From Dermatemys mawii (lineage: Eukaryota; Chordata; Testudines; Dermatemydidae): a stretch of 64,000 bases of DNA. Positions 1-15,800 of this stretch are shown here, one piece after another. A program made the translations under genes and the position numbers. The stretch lies in the NCBI GenBank assembly GCA_007922305.1, contig ML677341.1:67350409-67414408 (forward strand), given 5' to 3'. Numbering within the stretch: position 1 is the stretch's first letter; the number at the start of each line of letters is the position of its first letter. Below the pieces are notes generated by a model, which saw only the letters and a program-made list of their open reading frames with translations, did not search any database and had not been told where the DNA came from.

Positions 1-1028
1 GGGAGGATCTTAGCGGGGATCAGCTTCAGCCGGTGGATCTGATGTCCCCCGGAAAGACAAAAAATGAAGTTTTAAGTAGGTGGCAACGACCCCTTTAACC
101 CCCATCCTGCAACGAGCGTTACGTTTTCTCAGCTGTGACAGGCTCAGGCTCAGCTCATGGATGAATTTATCATTTATTTGGAAAGATTTGTAGGCAAAGC
201 GGGCGAGTAGTTTTCGCAAACGAAGAGAGCGAAGTAAATTCCGCAGCGTTTGCGGGGCACTGGGCTGCTCTGGCCACGGGGGGGCTGGAGACCGGATGGC
301 CGGGGCATGGGAAAGTCTCTGGATTAAAGAAGCGTTGCACGGCGGAGCAGTTCCGCGCACTGGGGCAGGGTGACCCGGGGTGGGGGGTGACCTGACGGCT
401 CCTCACCGTGGGACCCCCGCCCCCACCAAGGGATCAGGGCTGTGAAACGAGCTCTGGTTTGCGTCCTGGCGGAAGGACCGTGCACCGCGGTGCTGGGTTC
501 AATTCCTGCCCCGTCCCGCTGTCCAGCCCGGGGCAGCGCGCGCTGCGCCCCCCAGCACAGGGATGCCGCGGGGTGAACGCGGCGCAGGGGGCGGGGCCGC
601 GGGAAGTAATTTGCATTGACCCTGCAATGGGCGCCGCGTGCCTCCCTGGGACTCGGGGACAGTCTGTCTCCCGCCGGCCCCCATCGTAAAACCGCTAAGA
701 AAGCGCAGACTCAAATTCCAGCCTCCACACACACAGAGAGAACTACGGTAGGGATGGAACGGGAAGGGGCGTGGCCGTCTACGCTTCGGTCTCTGCGAGG
801 GCCCGGCACCGCCGCTCAGCGCCCGGCTTTTCCATTCGCGCGCTACCCCTCCTGTCCAATGGGACTCAGATTTTAGTGGGCGGGGAAAAGGTGAAAGGTC
901 AGAGAGCCCTCCCGGAAGTGGAGGCGCAGGCGTCACTTCGTGCTGTTCTCTTAGACTCCAGCGGGCGCACGTGCGGCCCTGCGAGTAATTTTTGTCTTTA
1001 CTGCTGCCTCGTGCCAGGCCGCGTTACC

Positions 1029-3005
<1,977 letters not shown>

Positions 3006-3023
3006 ATTTGTATATTTCTGGAA

Positions 3024-3029
3024 AATAAA
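3024..3029 (+). terminator. SNRPF: Polyadenylation signal of SNRPF
   Basis: An AATAAA hexamer lies 19 nt past the stop codon, followed by a T-rich stretch at about 3035-3060. The expected 3' UTR is therefore very short, about 40 nt. A second AATAAA overlaps the stop codon itself (3001-3006). Confidence 0.75.
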
Positions 3030-3045
3030 GATCAGTTTTTCACAA

Positions 3046-3804
3046 CTTTTGTTAGTCTGAAGCTTTACTGTACAAATTTCTATAAAATTCATAACTTGTT
3101 TAATATATTCTCATATATAAATATGGAGGGAAACTGAACTGTATAAAACCATCTAAAATATCTAATTTTAAGTCAAACTTTTTAAAGGTTGTTGCAAGAT
3201 TAATGCTAGAGGAAATCTTTCAGTCTGAAATTGAAATAAGATTACATAGCTGATAGTAGGATGAAATGACATTTTAAAATACTATGTGTATGACTTTAGT
3301 CTATTCTTAAAGGTGAACTCTTGCATCTAAATGACTTCCCATGGTAAATTTTATCTTTAAAGTTGTGCCTATCAACGGGATCGTGGTATATCACTTTATG
3401 TAGCAAAGGGCGTTCTATCTCGTTCATTGCACTGCAGTCATATTATAAAGCAGCTCAAAAGTCAATGAGGATTTTTTTACTGTTCCAAACAGCTGTCTTT
3501 AGAAGCTGACTACACTGGAGTGTACTGAAGGAGTTGTGGGAATGCATTTTTCTCTGCTGATGGGGGTAATAGGTGTTACAGAACAAACAGCGAAGACATT
3601 CTGGGCTTTTTCACATTTGATGTACAAAGTAGGTTTACTACTTACAGTAAGGATCCCTGCACATTAGTGATAACTCTTCTTGGTTAATAAGTTCTGTTAA
3701 ACTACAGTACAGAATATTAATGTTTTGCTGTAGATGAACTAAGTAGGAAGATATAGCTACAGCACTGTAACACTACCTTTAAGGAGGTTCAACTACTTTT
3801 AAAC
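3046..3804. other. SNRPF/CCDC38 tail-to-tail interval
   Basis: AT-rich sequence between the SNRPF 3' end and the CCDC38 stop codon. It should hold the CCDC38 3' UTR on the minus strand. I find no minus-strand AATAAA here. Variant hexamers such as ATTAAA (minus strand of 3099-3104) exist, but the cleavage site cannot be chosen from sequence alone. Confidence 0.5.
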
Positions 3805-6800
3805 TCAAGTGAAAAATAATATGTCCTCTTGTGTTTTTGTGGTGTTCTCTTTCTCGCACGCCTCCTCCTTTCTAATCTCTGGTGGCTGTGAGCGAAATAC
3901 CAGTTTTCTTCCCATCTGAAATGTTGGAAAAGGAAAATGTTGAACACAAATGTTTACATCTACGGAGTCTCATATTTTTATCATAAATTCTATTAATAGA
4001 CTATATAGGTATGCAGTGTGAAATACTTCCACAGCTCCGTGTTGCAGGTGGAGTTGTTATGCCTCAATGATTCTAAGAGTCACTTTGCCCTGAAGTAGTC
4101 AAAGCTGTCTGAAGTATGGCTGCTATATTATCTATAGAGAAAATATGGCCTCAATGGCTGGAGGGTGACACAATGGAGATAATGCTCAGCGGTTGTACAT
4201 TTGCATAGTTCCATTGAAGTCAGTGGAGCTATGACCCTTTACACTAGGTGAGGATCTATCCTGCGGTCTCCTGCTATGCGTAGGTCTGGCACAGCATATC
4301 CTTAGTCTGTTTTATAACATGCAGATTCTTGCTTCAGAATATAACTAGTCTTTAAAATTTTAAAAGTAATAAAATTGTTAGTTGGTGGTTTTTTTTTTAA
4401 ATAAACTGTCAAAATAAACTAATGTCCTCAATTCTTGCCTTTGCATCTGGGCTGAAGTTCACAAATGCTTCGCTGTTATCACCAGCTGAAGACCATGACC
4501 CTTCTGAGGCTGTGATGGCACATTACATCTAAGGGTACGTCTACACTACCCGCTGGATCGGTGGTCAGTGATCAATCCTCATGCGCACTCTCCGTCGACT
4601 CCTGTACTCCACCTCAGCGAGAGGCGGAAGTGGAGTTGATGGGAGCAGCAGCGGTCGACGCACTGCCATGTGGATGGCCACATAAATCGACCTAAGATAC
4701 ACCAACTTCAGCTATGCCAGGGGTTTGCGGAGTGCCTCCAGGGTGGGTCGCAAGCTCCCGGCGCCGCTTTAAAGCTGCTGAATGCATTACTTCTACATTT
4801 GGCGGTTTTTCGGCGGACATACCGGGCGCTTCTGAAAATAGCTCTCGGGAGCGCTCTGCATGGCCGCCGAATGCAGAAGTAATGCATTTGGCGGCAGCTT
4901 TTCGACAGACATACAAGGGTCCATCGCAGCACAGGACCACAGTAAAATGGGTCACGGTCTCAAAAAGTTTGAGAACCGCTGAGCTACGCTATTCGTGTAG
5001 TTGAAGTTGTGTATCTTATGTTGACTCCCATCCCAGTGTAGACCAGGCCTCTGAGTTTAAACCACTACGGATTTAGTTCAGAAAGGCGAAGTACAAACCA
5101 GAACTTAACAGCTGGGGGTGTTAGGGGAGTATGAACAATTAGTAGAGGAGAGAAGGATGTGTGAATGCGCAGACCGTCAGAAACCGGAGCACATAAGAGG
5201 CTATAAGCACTCATTACTCGAACAGGAATGAGAACCTTGAGTGGCTCAATGCCAGGATGACTCCTTCCCATGGCAGTAACATCAGTATGTGGCACTTACT
5301 CCTCTTTGTTGTGGCAGTATGCTGCCTTTTATTCTACCATTTACACGTGTTAATGAGCCATTTCCTAGCATGGGTCCCAGCCTGAGGCTATAGAAAGGCC
5401 CCCTTCCCTACTCTGGAAGAAGCACTTCCCAGTTCTACTTTGCCAGCAGACCTGCTGTTACCAGGATTAGAGGTAGAGAACAGAGAGAAATTGGAATCTA
5501 CCACTGTCACTTTTCAAAACTTTTATTAATCTACACTCTGTAAAAGATTAAAGATACCCAGCTTTAACAATATCACGTGTGTCTGGAAGTTTTACCTGCT
5601 TTTGTTATATGCCACCTAAAATAACTCACTGAAACTTTAGAACAGGGGTTGGCAACCTTTCAGAAGTGGTGTGCTGAGTTTTCATTTATTCCCTTTAAGG
5701 TTTTGTGTGCCAGTAATACATTTTAATGTTTTTGGAAGGTCTCTTTCCTTAAGTCTTTAATATAAAAATAAACTATTCTTGTATGTAAAGTAAATAAGGT
5801 TTTTAAAATGTTTAAGAAGCTTCATTTAAAATTAAATTAAAATGCAGAGCCCCCTGGACCAGTGGCCAGGACCCAGGCAGTGTGAGTGCCACTGAAAATC
5901 AGCTCGTGTGCCACATTTGGCACTCGTGCCATAGGTTGCCTGCCCCTCCTTTAGACTTTACCTGTTCAATTTACTCTAATTACTTGCACTACTTCTGTCA
6001 TAGTCAATTAATTAAGGCTGGAGCTTACAAACACATATATGCACCATTTTACTTGAGTGTGTTACTCATGTAAACACGCATTTGCAGTACCTTAGCTTGC
6101 CCCTGTGAAACTCACTTTTCAGAATAGGAAACACATGTCTGCAATACCCCAGCACAAGCAGAGCACGTACAGCTATTACACCTGCCTAATTTAAAAAGCA
6201 AGATTACGCTTCCAATTGTGTCCCTCTGAGGTTGAGATAAAATCAGACAATCCGGAAACTGCACAGGTTTTTACATATTAAGAGAGGGTCACATTAAATT
6301 CTCACACAACCCTGACAACATGACACTGTATAACAAAGTAAAAATTAATTACGCTTGTATAATCTTAGATGTTTAATTAGTGTTATTGTATTTGCTTCAT
6401 TATATAATTAAGATATACCTTAACATATACAGTCAGAGGGAAGAAGTAATGCAGAGTAGTACTAGCATCTAGAAAATCTTAACTAGATTGTTTTATACAT
6501 TGAAGTTGAGGCAATGGAAACAGTTCAAGTATTGCCCTCCTGAAATGTGAATTGTCTGCTGATTTCTAACTGCTAATGATGTGACCTCTTAATTAAACAA
6601 AAGGACCTTGAACTGGATTATACCTTAAATTTCCCTCAATCACCTCCAAGTACTATTTTACTGAAATATTCAATGTTACTATTCAAAATGAGGCTAGATA
6701 TTTTCAATTAATCCACTAATAGGCTGCTTGCATATTTTAGTGCTTTATAATTGAATTTGCACCAAATACTAGTTAGGTCTTATTCAAAAAGGCCTGTCTG

Positions 6801-9800
6801 ATGTCAAATAAAAAATGATAGTGGATTAACTATTTTTAGTGATCTAATACTACTGTAAATTTTGTAAATTTATTTACTGAAATACACTAATGATCAGTAG
6901 TGTTTTATATTTTAGTCATAAGTACATGCAAATTTCTCTCCTGCAAAGCAAAAATAAAGCTAATCTTGATATTTAACTTTAAAAGTGTTATAAAGGGGCA
7001 GGATTCTTCTTAAGAAAAATACACATGGTCTCAGACTTTTCAGAAAAAATAAACTAAATGCAAACCTTCTTCTTTGGTGCTGCAATTGCTCTTTTCAGAG
7101 AACACTGCAGTCGTTCTTCCTGAAGTTTCACTTCTTGTTTCTTTTTTTCTTCACGTAACCTGCAATGGTGAAAAGTGAAATTTGCTTGTGATTCATAAGG
7201 TATTAAGAGGAACGAAAAGGTCTGAAACTTAGTTTAACACAAACTCTTTTTGCTTCTTTAAATTTAATTTTAGAGGCAACAAACAGTAGTTTTGAAACAA
7301 TAGCTAATTATCTTGGTTCAAGGAAGGTGTTTTCTTGAACTACCAGCCAAATGACTAAGGGGCTAATCAGGAAGGCCAGGGCTTTATAAAGCAGCAAGCA
7401 AGCGACCAGGGAGCTTGCAAAGAGGGGCTGGTAACAGGAAGTTTCAAAAGGGAGTTTTGAAGGGGAATGTGAAGGGGGGTGAGGTATGATTGTCAGTCTT
7501 TAAATTCTTTAACTTGAACTATAGTCAAAACTTCTTGATTTAAACAAAACCTTGCTGTTAACTTAGGTAGCTGTAAAAGAGAATGCAGGCAGAAGCCCAG
7601 CAGCACAGTGGGGGCTATCCAGTTTATTGCACTCAATGTAGCATGTTTGATTACCTGCCTTCTGGGCGCGTGGCATATGTGTGCATTCAGTGTAAGGAGC
7701 TCCTGGCCCTCAGAGACCGTGTACGGGCTTTGGAGGCCAGGGTGGCGGAACTGGAGTTGCTAAGGGAGGCAGAGAAGTATATTGATTAGGCCACGCCTGC
7801 ACCACATGCGGCCCGGGGGCCACATGCGGCCCGCAGGGGGTGAGTAGGGGTGGGGGGAAGTGGATGGGGGCGGGGCGAGGGCGGGGCTTTTGGGCCCGCA
7901 GCTGGGTTTTTTGCAGTAATATGGCCCTCACTGCTTTCCGAGTTGTGCAGGCCTGGATTAGGCTTTCAGGGACACTGTAGACTTGTCTCACCTCCGGTCA
8001 GACAGCCCGTGTGCTGTTGAGGAGGATGAAAGGCCCAGGGAAGGCGAGCAGTGAACAGGAGCAGATGGAAACCTTCCCATAGTTGAGACCCTCCTTCCAG
8101 GTGGTGTTGGGGTATCCTCTTGCACTGAGGTTTCCTCTCCGGGGGAGGGAACCCCAGTCATTAGGGAAAGGCAGGTGTTAGTAATGGGAGATTCTATCAT
8201 TAGAAACATAGATGGCTGGGTTTGTGATGACCGGGAGAATCATATGGTGACATGCCTGCCTGTCTGATGTGAAGGTTGTGGATCTCTCGAGGCATCTAGA
8301 TAGACTGATGAGTAGTGCTGAGGACGAGCCAGTGATCATGGTACATGAAGGTACCAATGACATAGGGAAGGGCAGGAGAGATGTCCTGGAGGCCAAATTT
8401 AGGCTGCTAGGAAAGAGATTGAAATCCAGGACTTCTATGGTGGCATTCTCAGAAATGCTTCCAGTTTCACGCACAGGGCCAGGTAGGCAGGCAGAGCTTC
8501 AGACTCTCAATGCATGGATAAGACGATGGTGTAGAGAGGAGGGGTTTAGATTTATTAGGAACTGGGGAAACTTTTGGGATGGTGGGAGCCTATATAGGAA
8601 GGATGGGCTCCACCTAAACCAAAGTGGAACCAGACTGCTGGCACTTAACATTAAAAAGGTTGCAGAGCAGTTTTTAAACTAAGAGATGGGGGAAAGCCGA
8701 TTGCTGCAGAGGAGCAAGTGCACTGGAGAGAGACTTTGCTTACAGGAGGGTCTACTGATAGAGATTCTCTAGGTTTTAGTCAGGAGGAGAGGATGGAAAA
8801 GGATAAAGGAGAGGCCAGATCAGATGAGAAACTTTCACATAAGGAATGTGACACATCAGAAAGGGGCAGACAAATAAACAGTGACCAGTTTTTAAAGTGC
8901 TTGTACACAAATGCCAGAAGTCTAAATAATAAGATGGGTGAACTAGAGTGCCTCGTGTTAAAGGAGGATATTGACATAATAGGCACCACAAAAACATGGT
9001 GGAGTGAGGACAATCAATGGGACACAATCATTCTGGGGTATAAAATATATCGGAAGGACGGAATAGGTCATGGGGGTGGGGGAGTGGCACTATATGTGAA
9101 AGAAAATGTAGAATCAAATGAAGTAAAAATCTTAAATGAATCCACATGTTCCACAGAATCTCTATGGATAGTAATTCCATGCTCTAATAAGAATATAACA
9201 ATAGGGATCTATTATCGGCCACCTGATCAGGACAGTGATAGTGACGATGAAATGCTAAGGCAAATTAGATAGGCTATCAAAATAAAGAACTCAATAATAG
9301 TGGGGGATTTCAATTATCCCCATATTGACTGGGTACATGTCACCTCAGGACGAACTGCAGAGACAAAATTCCTTGATACTTTAAATGACTGCTTCTTGGA
9401 GCAGCTGGTACAGGAACTCACAAGGTGAGAGGCAACTCTTGATTTAGTCCTGAGTGGAGCACAGGAGCTGGTCCAAGAGGTAACTATAACAGGACCGCTT
9501 GGAAATAGTGATCATAATATAACAACATTTAACATTCCTGTAGTGGGAACAACACCTCAGCAGCCCAACACTGTGGCATTTAATTTCAGAAAGGAGAACT
9601 ATGAAAAAATGACGGGATTAGTTAAATGGAAATTAATAGGTAAAGTGACTAAAGTGAAATACCTGCAAGCTGCATGGACACTTTTCAAAGACACCATAAT
9701 AGAGACCCAACTTAAATGTATACCCCAAATTAAAAAACAAAGTCTAAGAACTAAAAAAGAGCCACCGGGGCTTAAAAACTATGTAAAAGAAACAGTGAGA

Positions 9801-12800
9801 GATAAAAAGGCATCTTTTAAACAGTGGAAGTCAAATCCTAATGAAGTAACTAGAGAGGAGGATAAACACTGCCAAATTAAGTGTAAAAATGTAATAAGAA
9901 AAGCCAAAATGGAGTTTGAAGAACAGCTAGCCAAAAACTCAAAAGGTAATAATAAAATGTTTTTTAAATACATCAGAAGCAGGAAGCCTGCTAAACAATC
10001 AGTGGGGGCCCCTGCATGATAGAGATACAAAAGGAGTACTTAAAGACGTTAAAATCATTGCAGAGAAACTAAATGAATTCTTTGCTTCAGTCTTCACGGC
10101 TGAGGACATTGGGGATATTCCCAAACCTGAGCCCTCTTTTGTAGGTGACAAATCTGAGGACTTGTCACAGACTGAAGTGTCACTAGAGGAGGTTTTGGAA
10201 CTAATTGATAAACTTAACTGTAACAAGTCACTGGGACCAGATGGCATTCACCCAAGAGTTCTGAAAGAACTCAAATGTGAAATTGCAGAACTATTAACTA
10301 GGGTTTGTAACCTGTCCTTTAAATCGGCTTCTGTACCCAATGACTGGAAGATAGCTAATGTAACGCCAATATTTAAAAAGGGCTCTAGAGGTGGTCCTGG
10401 CAATTACAGACCAGTAAGTCTAACATCCATACCGGGCAAATTAGTTGAAACAATAGTAAAGAATAAAATTGTCAGGCACATAGAAGAACATAAATTGTTG
10501 GGCAAAAGTCAACATGGCTTCTGTACAGGGAAATCATGTCTTACTAATCTATTAGAGTTCTTTGAAGGGGTCAAAAACATGTGGACAAGGGGGATTCAGT
10601 GGACATAATGTACTTAGATTTCCAGAAAGCCTTTGACAAGGTCCCTCACCAAAGGCTCTTATGTAAATTAAGTTGTCATGGGATAAGAGGGAAGATCCTT
10701 TCATGGATTGAGAACTGGTTAAAAGACAGGGAACAAAGGGTAGGAATAAATGGTAAATTTTCAGAATGGAGAGGGGTAACTAGTGGTGTTCCCCAAGGAT
10801 CAGTCCTAGGATCAATCGTATTCAACTTATTCATCAATGATTTGAAGGAAGGGGTAAACAGTGAGGTGGCAAAGTTTGCAGATGATACTAAACTGCTCAA
10901 AATAGTTAAGACCCAAGCAGACTGTGAAGAACTTCAAAAAGATCTCATGAAACTAAATGATTGGGCAACAAAATGGCAAATGAAATGTAATGTGGATAAA
11001 TGTAAAGTAATGCACATTGGAAAAAAATAACCCCAACTATACATACAATATGATGGGGGCTAATTTAGCTACAACTAATCAGGAAAAAGATCTTGGAGTC
11101 ATCGTGGATAGTTCTCTGAAGATATCCAAGCAGTGTGCAGCGGCAGTCAAAAAAGCAAACAGGATGTTAGGAATCATTAACAAAGGGATAGAAAATAAGA
11201 AGGAGAGTATCTTATTGCCCTTATACAAATCCATGGTGCGCCCACATCTTGAATACTGCATACAAATGTGGTCTCCTCATCTCAAAAAGGATATACTGGC
11301 ATTAGAAAATGTTCAGAGAAGGACAACTAAAATGATTAGGGGATTGGAACGGGTCCCATATGAGGAGAGATTAAAGAGGCTAGGACTTTTTAGCTTGGAA
11401 AAGAGGAGACTAAGGGGAGATATGATAGAGGTATATAAAATTATGAGTGGTGTGAAGGAAGTGAATAAGGAAAAGTTATTTACTTGTTCCCATAATAGAA
11501 GAACTAGGGGCCACACAATGAAATTAGTGGGCAGCAGGTTTAAAACAAATAAAAGGAAGTTCTTCACACAGCGCACAGTCAACCTGTGGAACTCCTTGCC
11601 TGAGGAGGCTGTGAAGGCTAGGACTATAACAGGGTTTAAAAGAGAACTGGATAAATTCATAGAGGTTAAGTCCATTAATGGCTATTAGCCAGGACGCATA
11701 AGGAATGGTGTCCCTAGCCTCTGTTTGTCAGATGGTTGGCAGGAGAGAGATCACTTGATCATTACCTGTTAGGTTCACTCACTCTTGGGCACCTGGCCTT
11801 GGCCACTGTCAGAAGACAGGATACTGGGCTAAATGGATCTTTGGTCTGACCCAGTACGGCCTTTCTTATGTTCTTATGAGAATGAAGTGGGGCAGGTTTG
11901 CAGATTAGATTTTTTTGTAAAATAATCTGAGATCCTATATAGCTTCTTTTTTTTTTCTAGAGTAATATTACTGTTTCAAATATCACATGGGGTGATCTGT
12001 TCAGGAATTTAATGGAAGCAAAGCTTATTTCTTATAAAAGGGCATCATGTCTAACTTGCAGAGCAGGGGAGAAGGAAAGGGTACCATGATGTTATTTCCA
12101 TATAAGGCAGTCATTGCCTTTAATTTTTTTCATCTTTAAGACTTTTTTTTTAAACCATACCCTCTTATGTTATGATTACATCAGCTCTCACAAGCTATGT
12201 GATGTAGGTCCTAATCAGCACTCAGATGGGACACTTCTAAACAACAACTGCATGACAAAGAAAGTGTTTTGACAGGACGAGATACTCCTCTCTCCATCTA
12301 AATTCAACTAACGCCACAGCCTGGTTACAAGGTTAGAACAGGAAGCAAATACTAACATATCCTCTTGAAACTGCAAGGTATGTCGGGAGGGGATGGGAAG
12401 ACAGTAGACAGATATAATTAGTTACCCACCTTTGGCTTTGGTCAGAACTAGCTAACTTTCTTTCATCTCTTTCAAAAAAAGGTACAAAATCTTTACCATG
12501 TGTGCTCATGTGTCAGGTTTTATGTCTTCTCATGCTGGGGTTTAGTAATGACTCTGAATAAAGAATGGCCTTCCAGCTACATTACTGTCTTGTTTTTTTC
12601 AGGCATGCTTTTTTGACGCTGTATGCTTTATTTATTCTTTTTTGTGGTGGCTATATAGTAGACTGCAAACTGTAACTTACCAAATGTACGATATTAGGAG
12701 AAAACAAAGGCTTTACAAAATTCTGGTCACACTAATGTAGGTAATGCACAAAAAGTTTTGCATACTATTTAAGTAGCTCATATGCTGATAAATTCCATAA

Positions 12801-15800
12801 GGGGGCAGTACAGTATAACTACTCGCTATATTAGACATCACATTATAGGGTTAATGCAAAAGTGTCACTTGAAAACAAGATGGTGACTTTGCAACAATGC
12901 AGTGGAATCCTAAATAATTGCTAAAAAACAAACAAACAAAAAAAACCCCAGACAAAACCAATAAACCCAACTCCACAACAGGCTGCCATGTAGAGAATCA
13001 AAGCTCAAGACCCACATTTAGGCTCTGATCCTGCAAACCCTTATGCATGTCCTATGAAGAAGTTCTTAAGTTACCAGGAATGATCATGCAACCTCTCTCC
13101 TCAAAAGAGCAAACCAACTTTTGAAAGAATTGAAACTGTTTGAAAAAATTACCACAGTAACAAAAAGAGCTACTGGAGGTAAACTACCTGCGTTACATCA
13201 GATACATTTGTTCTGAACTTTCATACAAAACTCCTTAAATTTGTAATAATTTTTTGGTGACTATATATGACTGTCAAAGCAGGAACATAATACGCCTGCC
13301 AGGTGTTTTATCTCTATTTTTGCTGGGTAATTTGACACAAGGACAAAGCATGCTGTAACTGCCTTGACATTTATTTAACTTTGCAATTCAGCTAAAACAG
13401 ATGCCAGTTTCTTTTCCCAGATAGCTACTGCCTTATGGCACCTTGTGGTATTACTCAGTAGCAGTAGCTTTATTAATTGTCATATTATCTGTGCTTCCAC
13501 AACCCAAGTCAATGTAATTGGCACTACTGTGATCGCTGAATGAATAATGTGTCTTGTTCTTGTGTACACGTTTCAAGAAGGATGTTGAAAAATCGGAGAG
13601 GGTTCAGAGAAGAGCCCTGAGAATGCTTAAAGGATTAGAAATCATGCTTCACAGCAACAGACTCAAGCAGCTCAATCTATTTAGCTTAACAAAGAGAAGG
13701 TTAAGGGGTGATTTGATTACAATGTATATGTACCTGAATGGAAAACAAATAGTTAATAATGGGCTCTTCAGTCTAGCAGAGAAAGGTATAACATGAGCCA
13801 ATGGCTGGAAGTGGAAGCTAGACAAATGCAGACTGGAAATAAGATGTACATTTTTAACAATGAGAGTAATTTACCATTGGAACACCTTACCGAGGGTCAT
13901 GGTGGAGTCTCGATCACTGCCAATTTGAAAATCAAGATTGGATGTTTTTCTAAAAGATCTGCTCTAGAAATGATCTTGGGGATATTCTATGGCCTGTGTT
14001 ATAGGAGGTCAGACTAGATGATCACAATGGTCCCTTCGGGGCTTGGCATCTACGTGGCTAGTTGCTCAACAAAATGGGACCACTCGTGTGTGTTGGCAGG
14101 ATCAGCAGGGCCTTAGTCCCTTGCTTCTGTGAAAGTAGTACAGCAAAGGTAACATGCTCAGCCCCTTTCATCAGGAAAAGACTCTGCCTTACAAAGCCAG
14201 CTCTCTTGCTGATTCATGGCAAGGAGCATATCTCCTCCGAATCCCTTCCTCTTTGGCTGAGAGGTCTGGGGCATGCTAAAGGCAGAAACAGCTGGAAGAA
14301 AAATGAGTGCACCAGGGACCCTATGGCAGTTTAGAACACGGGGGGGCGGGGGGAGGGACTCTGGGATTTGAAGGACACTTCCAGCTGCAAAAAAAAATCT
14401 GCTCTTATTTGAAAAAGCCAAACTGTGTTTTTATGTGTGATGTTTTGAACTTGGCTGACACTCCCTAATTTTAAATGGGCTGTTGCTGTTCCAGAATAGA
14501 CATCCGGCACCATGCAGCTGGGGAGTAGCCATATCTCCACTTTGTTGTTTTTGTATTAGATCATAAAAAGCAACTCCTAGTCATGAAACATTTAAATGTG
14601 ACCTCGTTTCAGCAGATACATCTGGGGTATTGACAGAAAAGAAAAACTTTTTAGCTACTTGTATTTTTATTGTAATATTCATACAAAAATGTCAACTATG
14701 ATATTCCAATATACCACAGTATAAATATTTAACTCATTATTTCACTTCCCTAACATAAAACAAAAGCATTTTTATTATATAACAAAAGAAGTGTAGACCT
14801 GTTACTACACCAAAAGTAGAAAAAATAATTCCAGAAATGCATAGAACATAAAAATATAATTGGGCCCTTTTATGAGATCAGTGTTGTATTCAAAAATATT
14901 TCTGAGGGGTTTTGTATATTAAACAGTTTATTTTATGTTTTTTGAAAAACGTGTGTGCGATATCACATTAAATGAACTGTTTTTCTGACCTGTGGTAAAC
15001 CTAGCTTTGAAATATAGTGACATCCAAAGAAGGAGCATTTGGCAAGATGTTTGTTCCCCTGAGAACTCCAGCTCGATACTATCTCACTGGCACTATTAAC
15101 ATATCACACGATGTCCCCCTAACACTATCTGTTTAAAAAACAAGTAATAGGAAAAACAGGAAGAAAAAATTGCCCAATCCATTTGTTTCCATTGGAGCAT
15201 AGCTGTACAAATATAGTACCTCCAAATAACAGATAGTAGGCTATTGAGGACCAACCAGACACTCCCATGTACAATAGGGCAAAAAGTTGAACTATAGTGC
15301 ATTGTTAGTGCCTATAACCACGGGCAAATGGGTCGACCTCTGCTGCTACCACGTCCTTGGCCCGCTCCGATTCTGGGGGAGCCTCCCCAAGCCAGCAGGA
15401 AGGGCCAGGGCAAAAAGAAGGGTAAGGGCCCGGCCAAAAAGATCTTATGGTGTTCCTCAGTCATATTATCACTATAACACATGAGTTAGGGTCTGCTCCC
15501 TACTCCCATTGACTTTAATGGGGGAGGATCGAGCCCTTAGTGACTTCCCTGGTTGTTCCTCTCTATTGTTCTAGGACTCGATTGCCCATCAAGTCATACG
15601 TTTTTGTCCATTTAATAAAAGTAAAAACATCTCAGTTTGCTAAACCCAATAGATTAGGCATCCACTAGTTGACATTAGACACCATACGAGTCCTTCATAT
15701 CCCATGATCAGAGGCAGATTAAGGTTTTCCAGGGCCCTCAGCCAAAGCAAGCGTGGGGGCCCTTCCCCACCTCTTCCGCCTGCGGTCCTGCCCCCTTTCC

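Larger units (their letters stand above)
7340..11879 (+). mobile_element. Nearly full-length CR1 LINE retrotransposon, inactive
   Basis: About 4.5 kb in the order expected of CR1: a 5' leader from about 7340, ORF1, ORF2 and a 3' tail ending in two TTCTTATG units (11863-11878), the hallmark 3' terminus of turtle CR1. ORF1 and ORF2 are broken by stops, frameshifts and one nested hAT insertion, so the copy cannot move by itself. It lies in CCDC38 intron 12, antisense to the gene. Exact 5' end and target duplication were not determined. Confidence 0.93.

Noticed and set aside
470..530. tRNA B-box-like GGTTCAATTCC near 497
   Set aside because: I find no matching A box, acceptor stem or cloverleaf around it; probably chance in GC-rich DNA.
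499..936. 145-codon minus-strand frame upstream of SNRPF
   Set aside because: It lies in the CpG island, has several overlapping rival frames and no recognisable domain.
8269..11688. CR1 open frames as possible host genes
   Set aside because: Motif order, 3' tail and multiple disabling changes identify them as a dead LINE copy.
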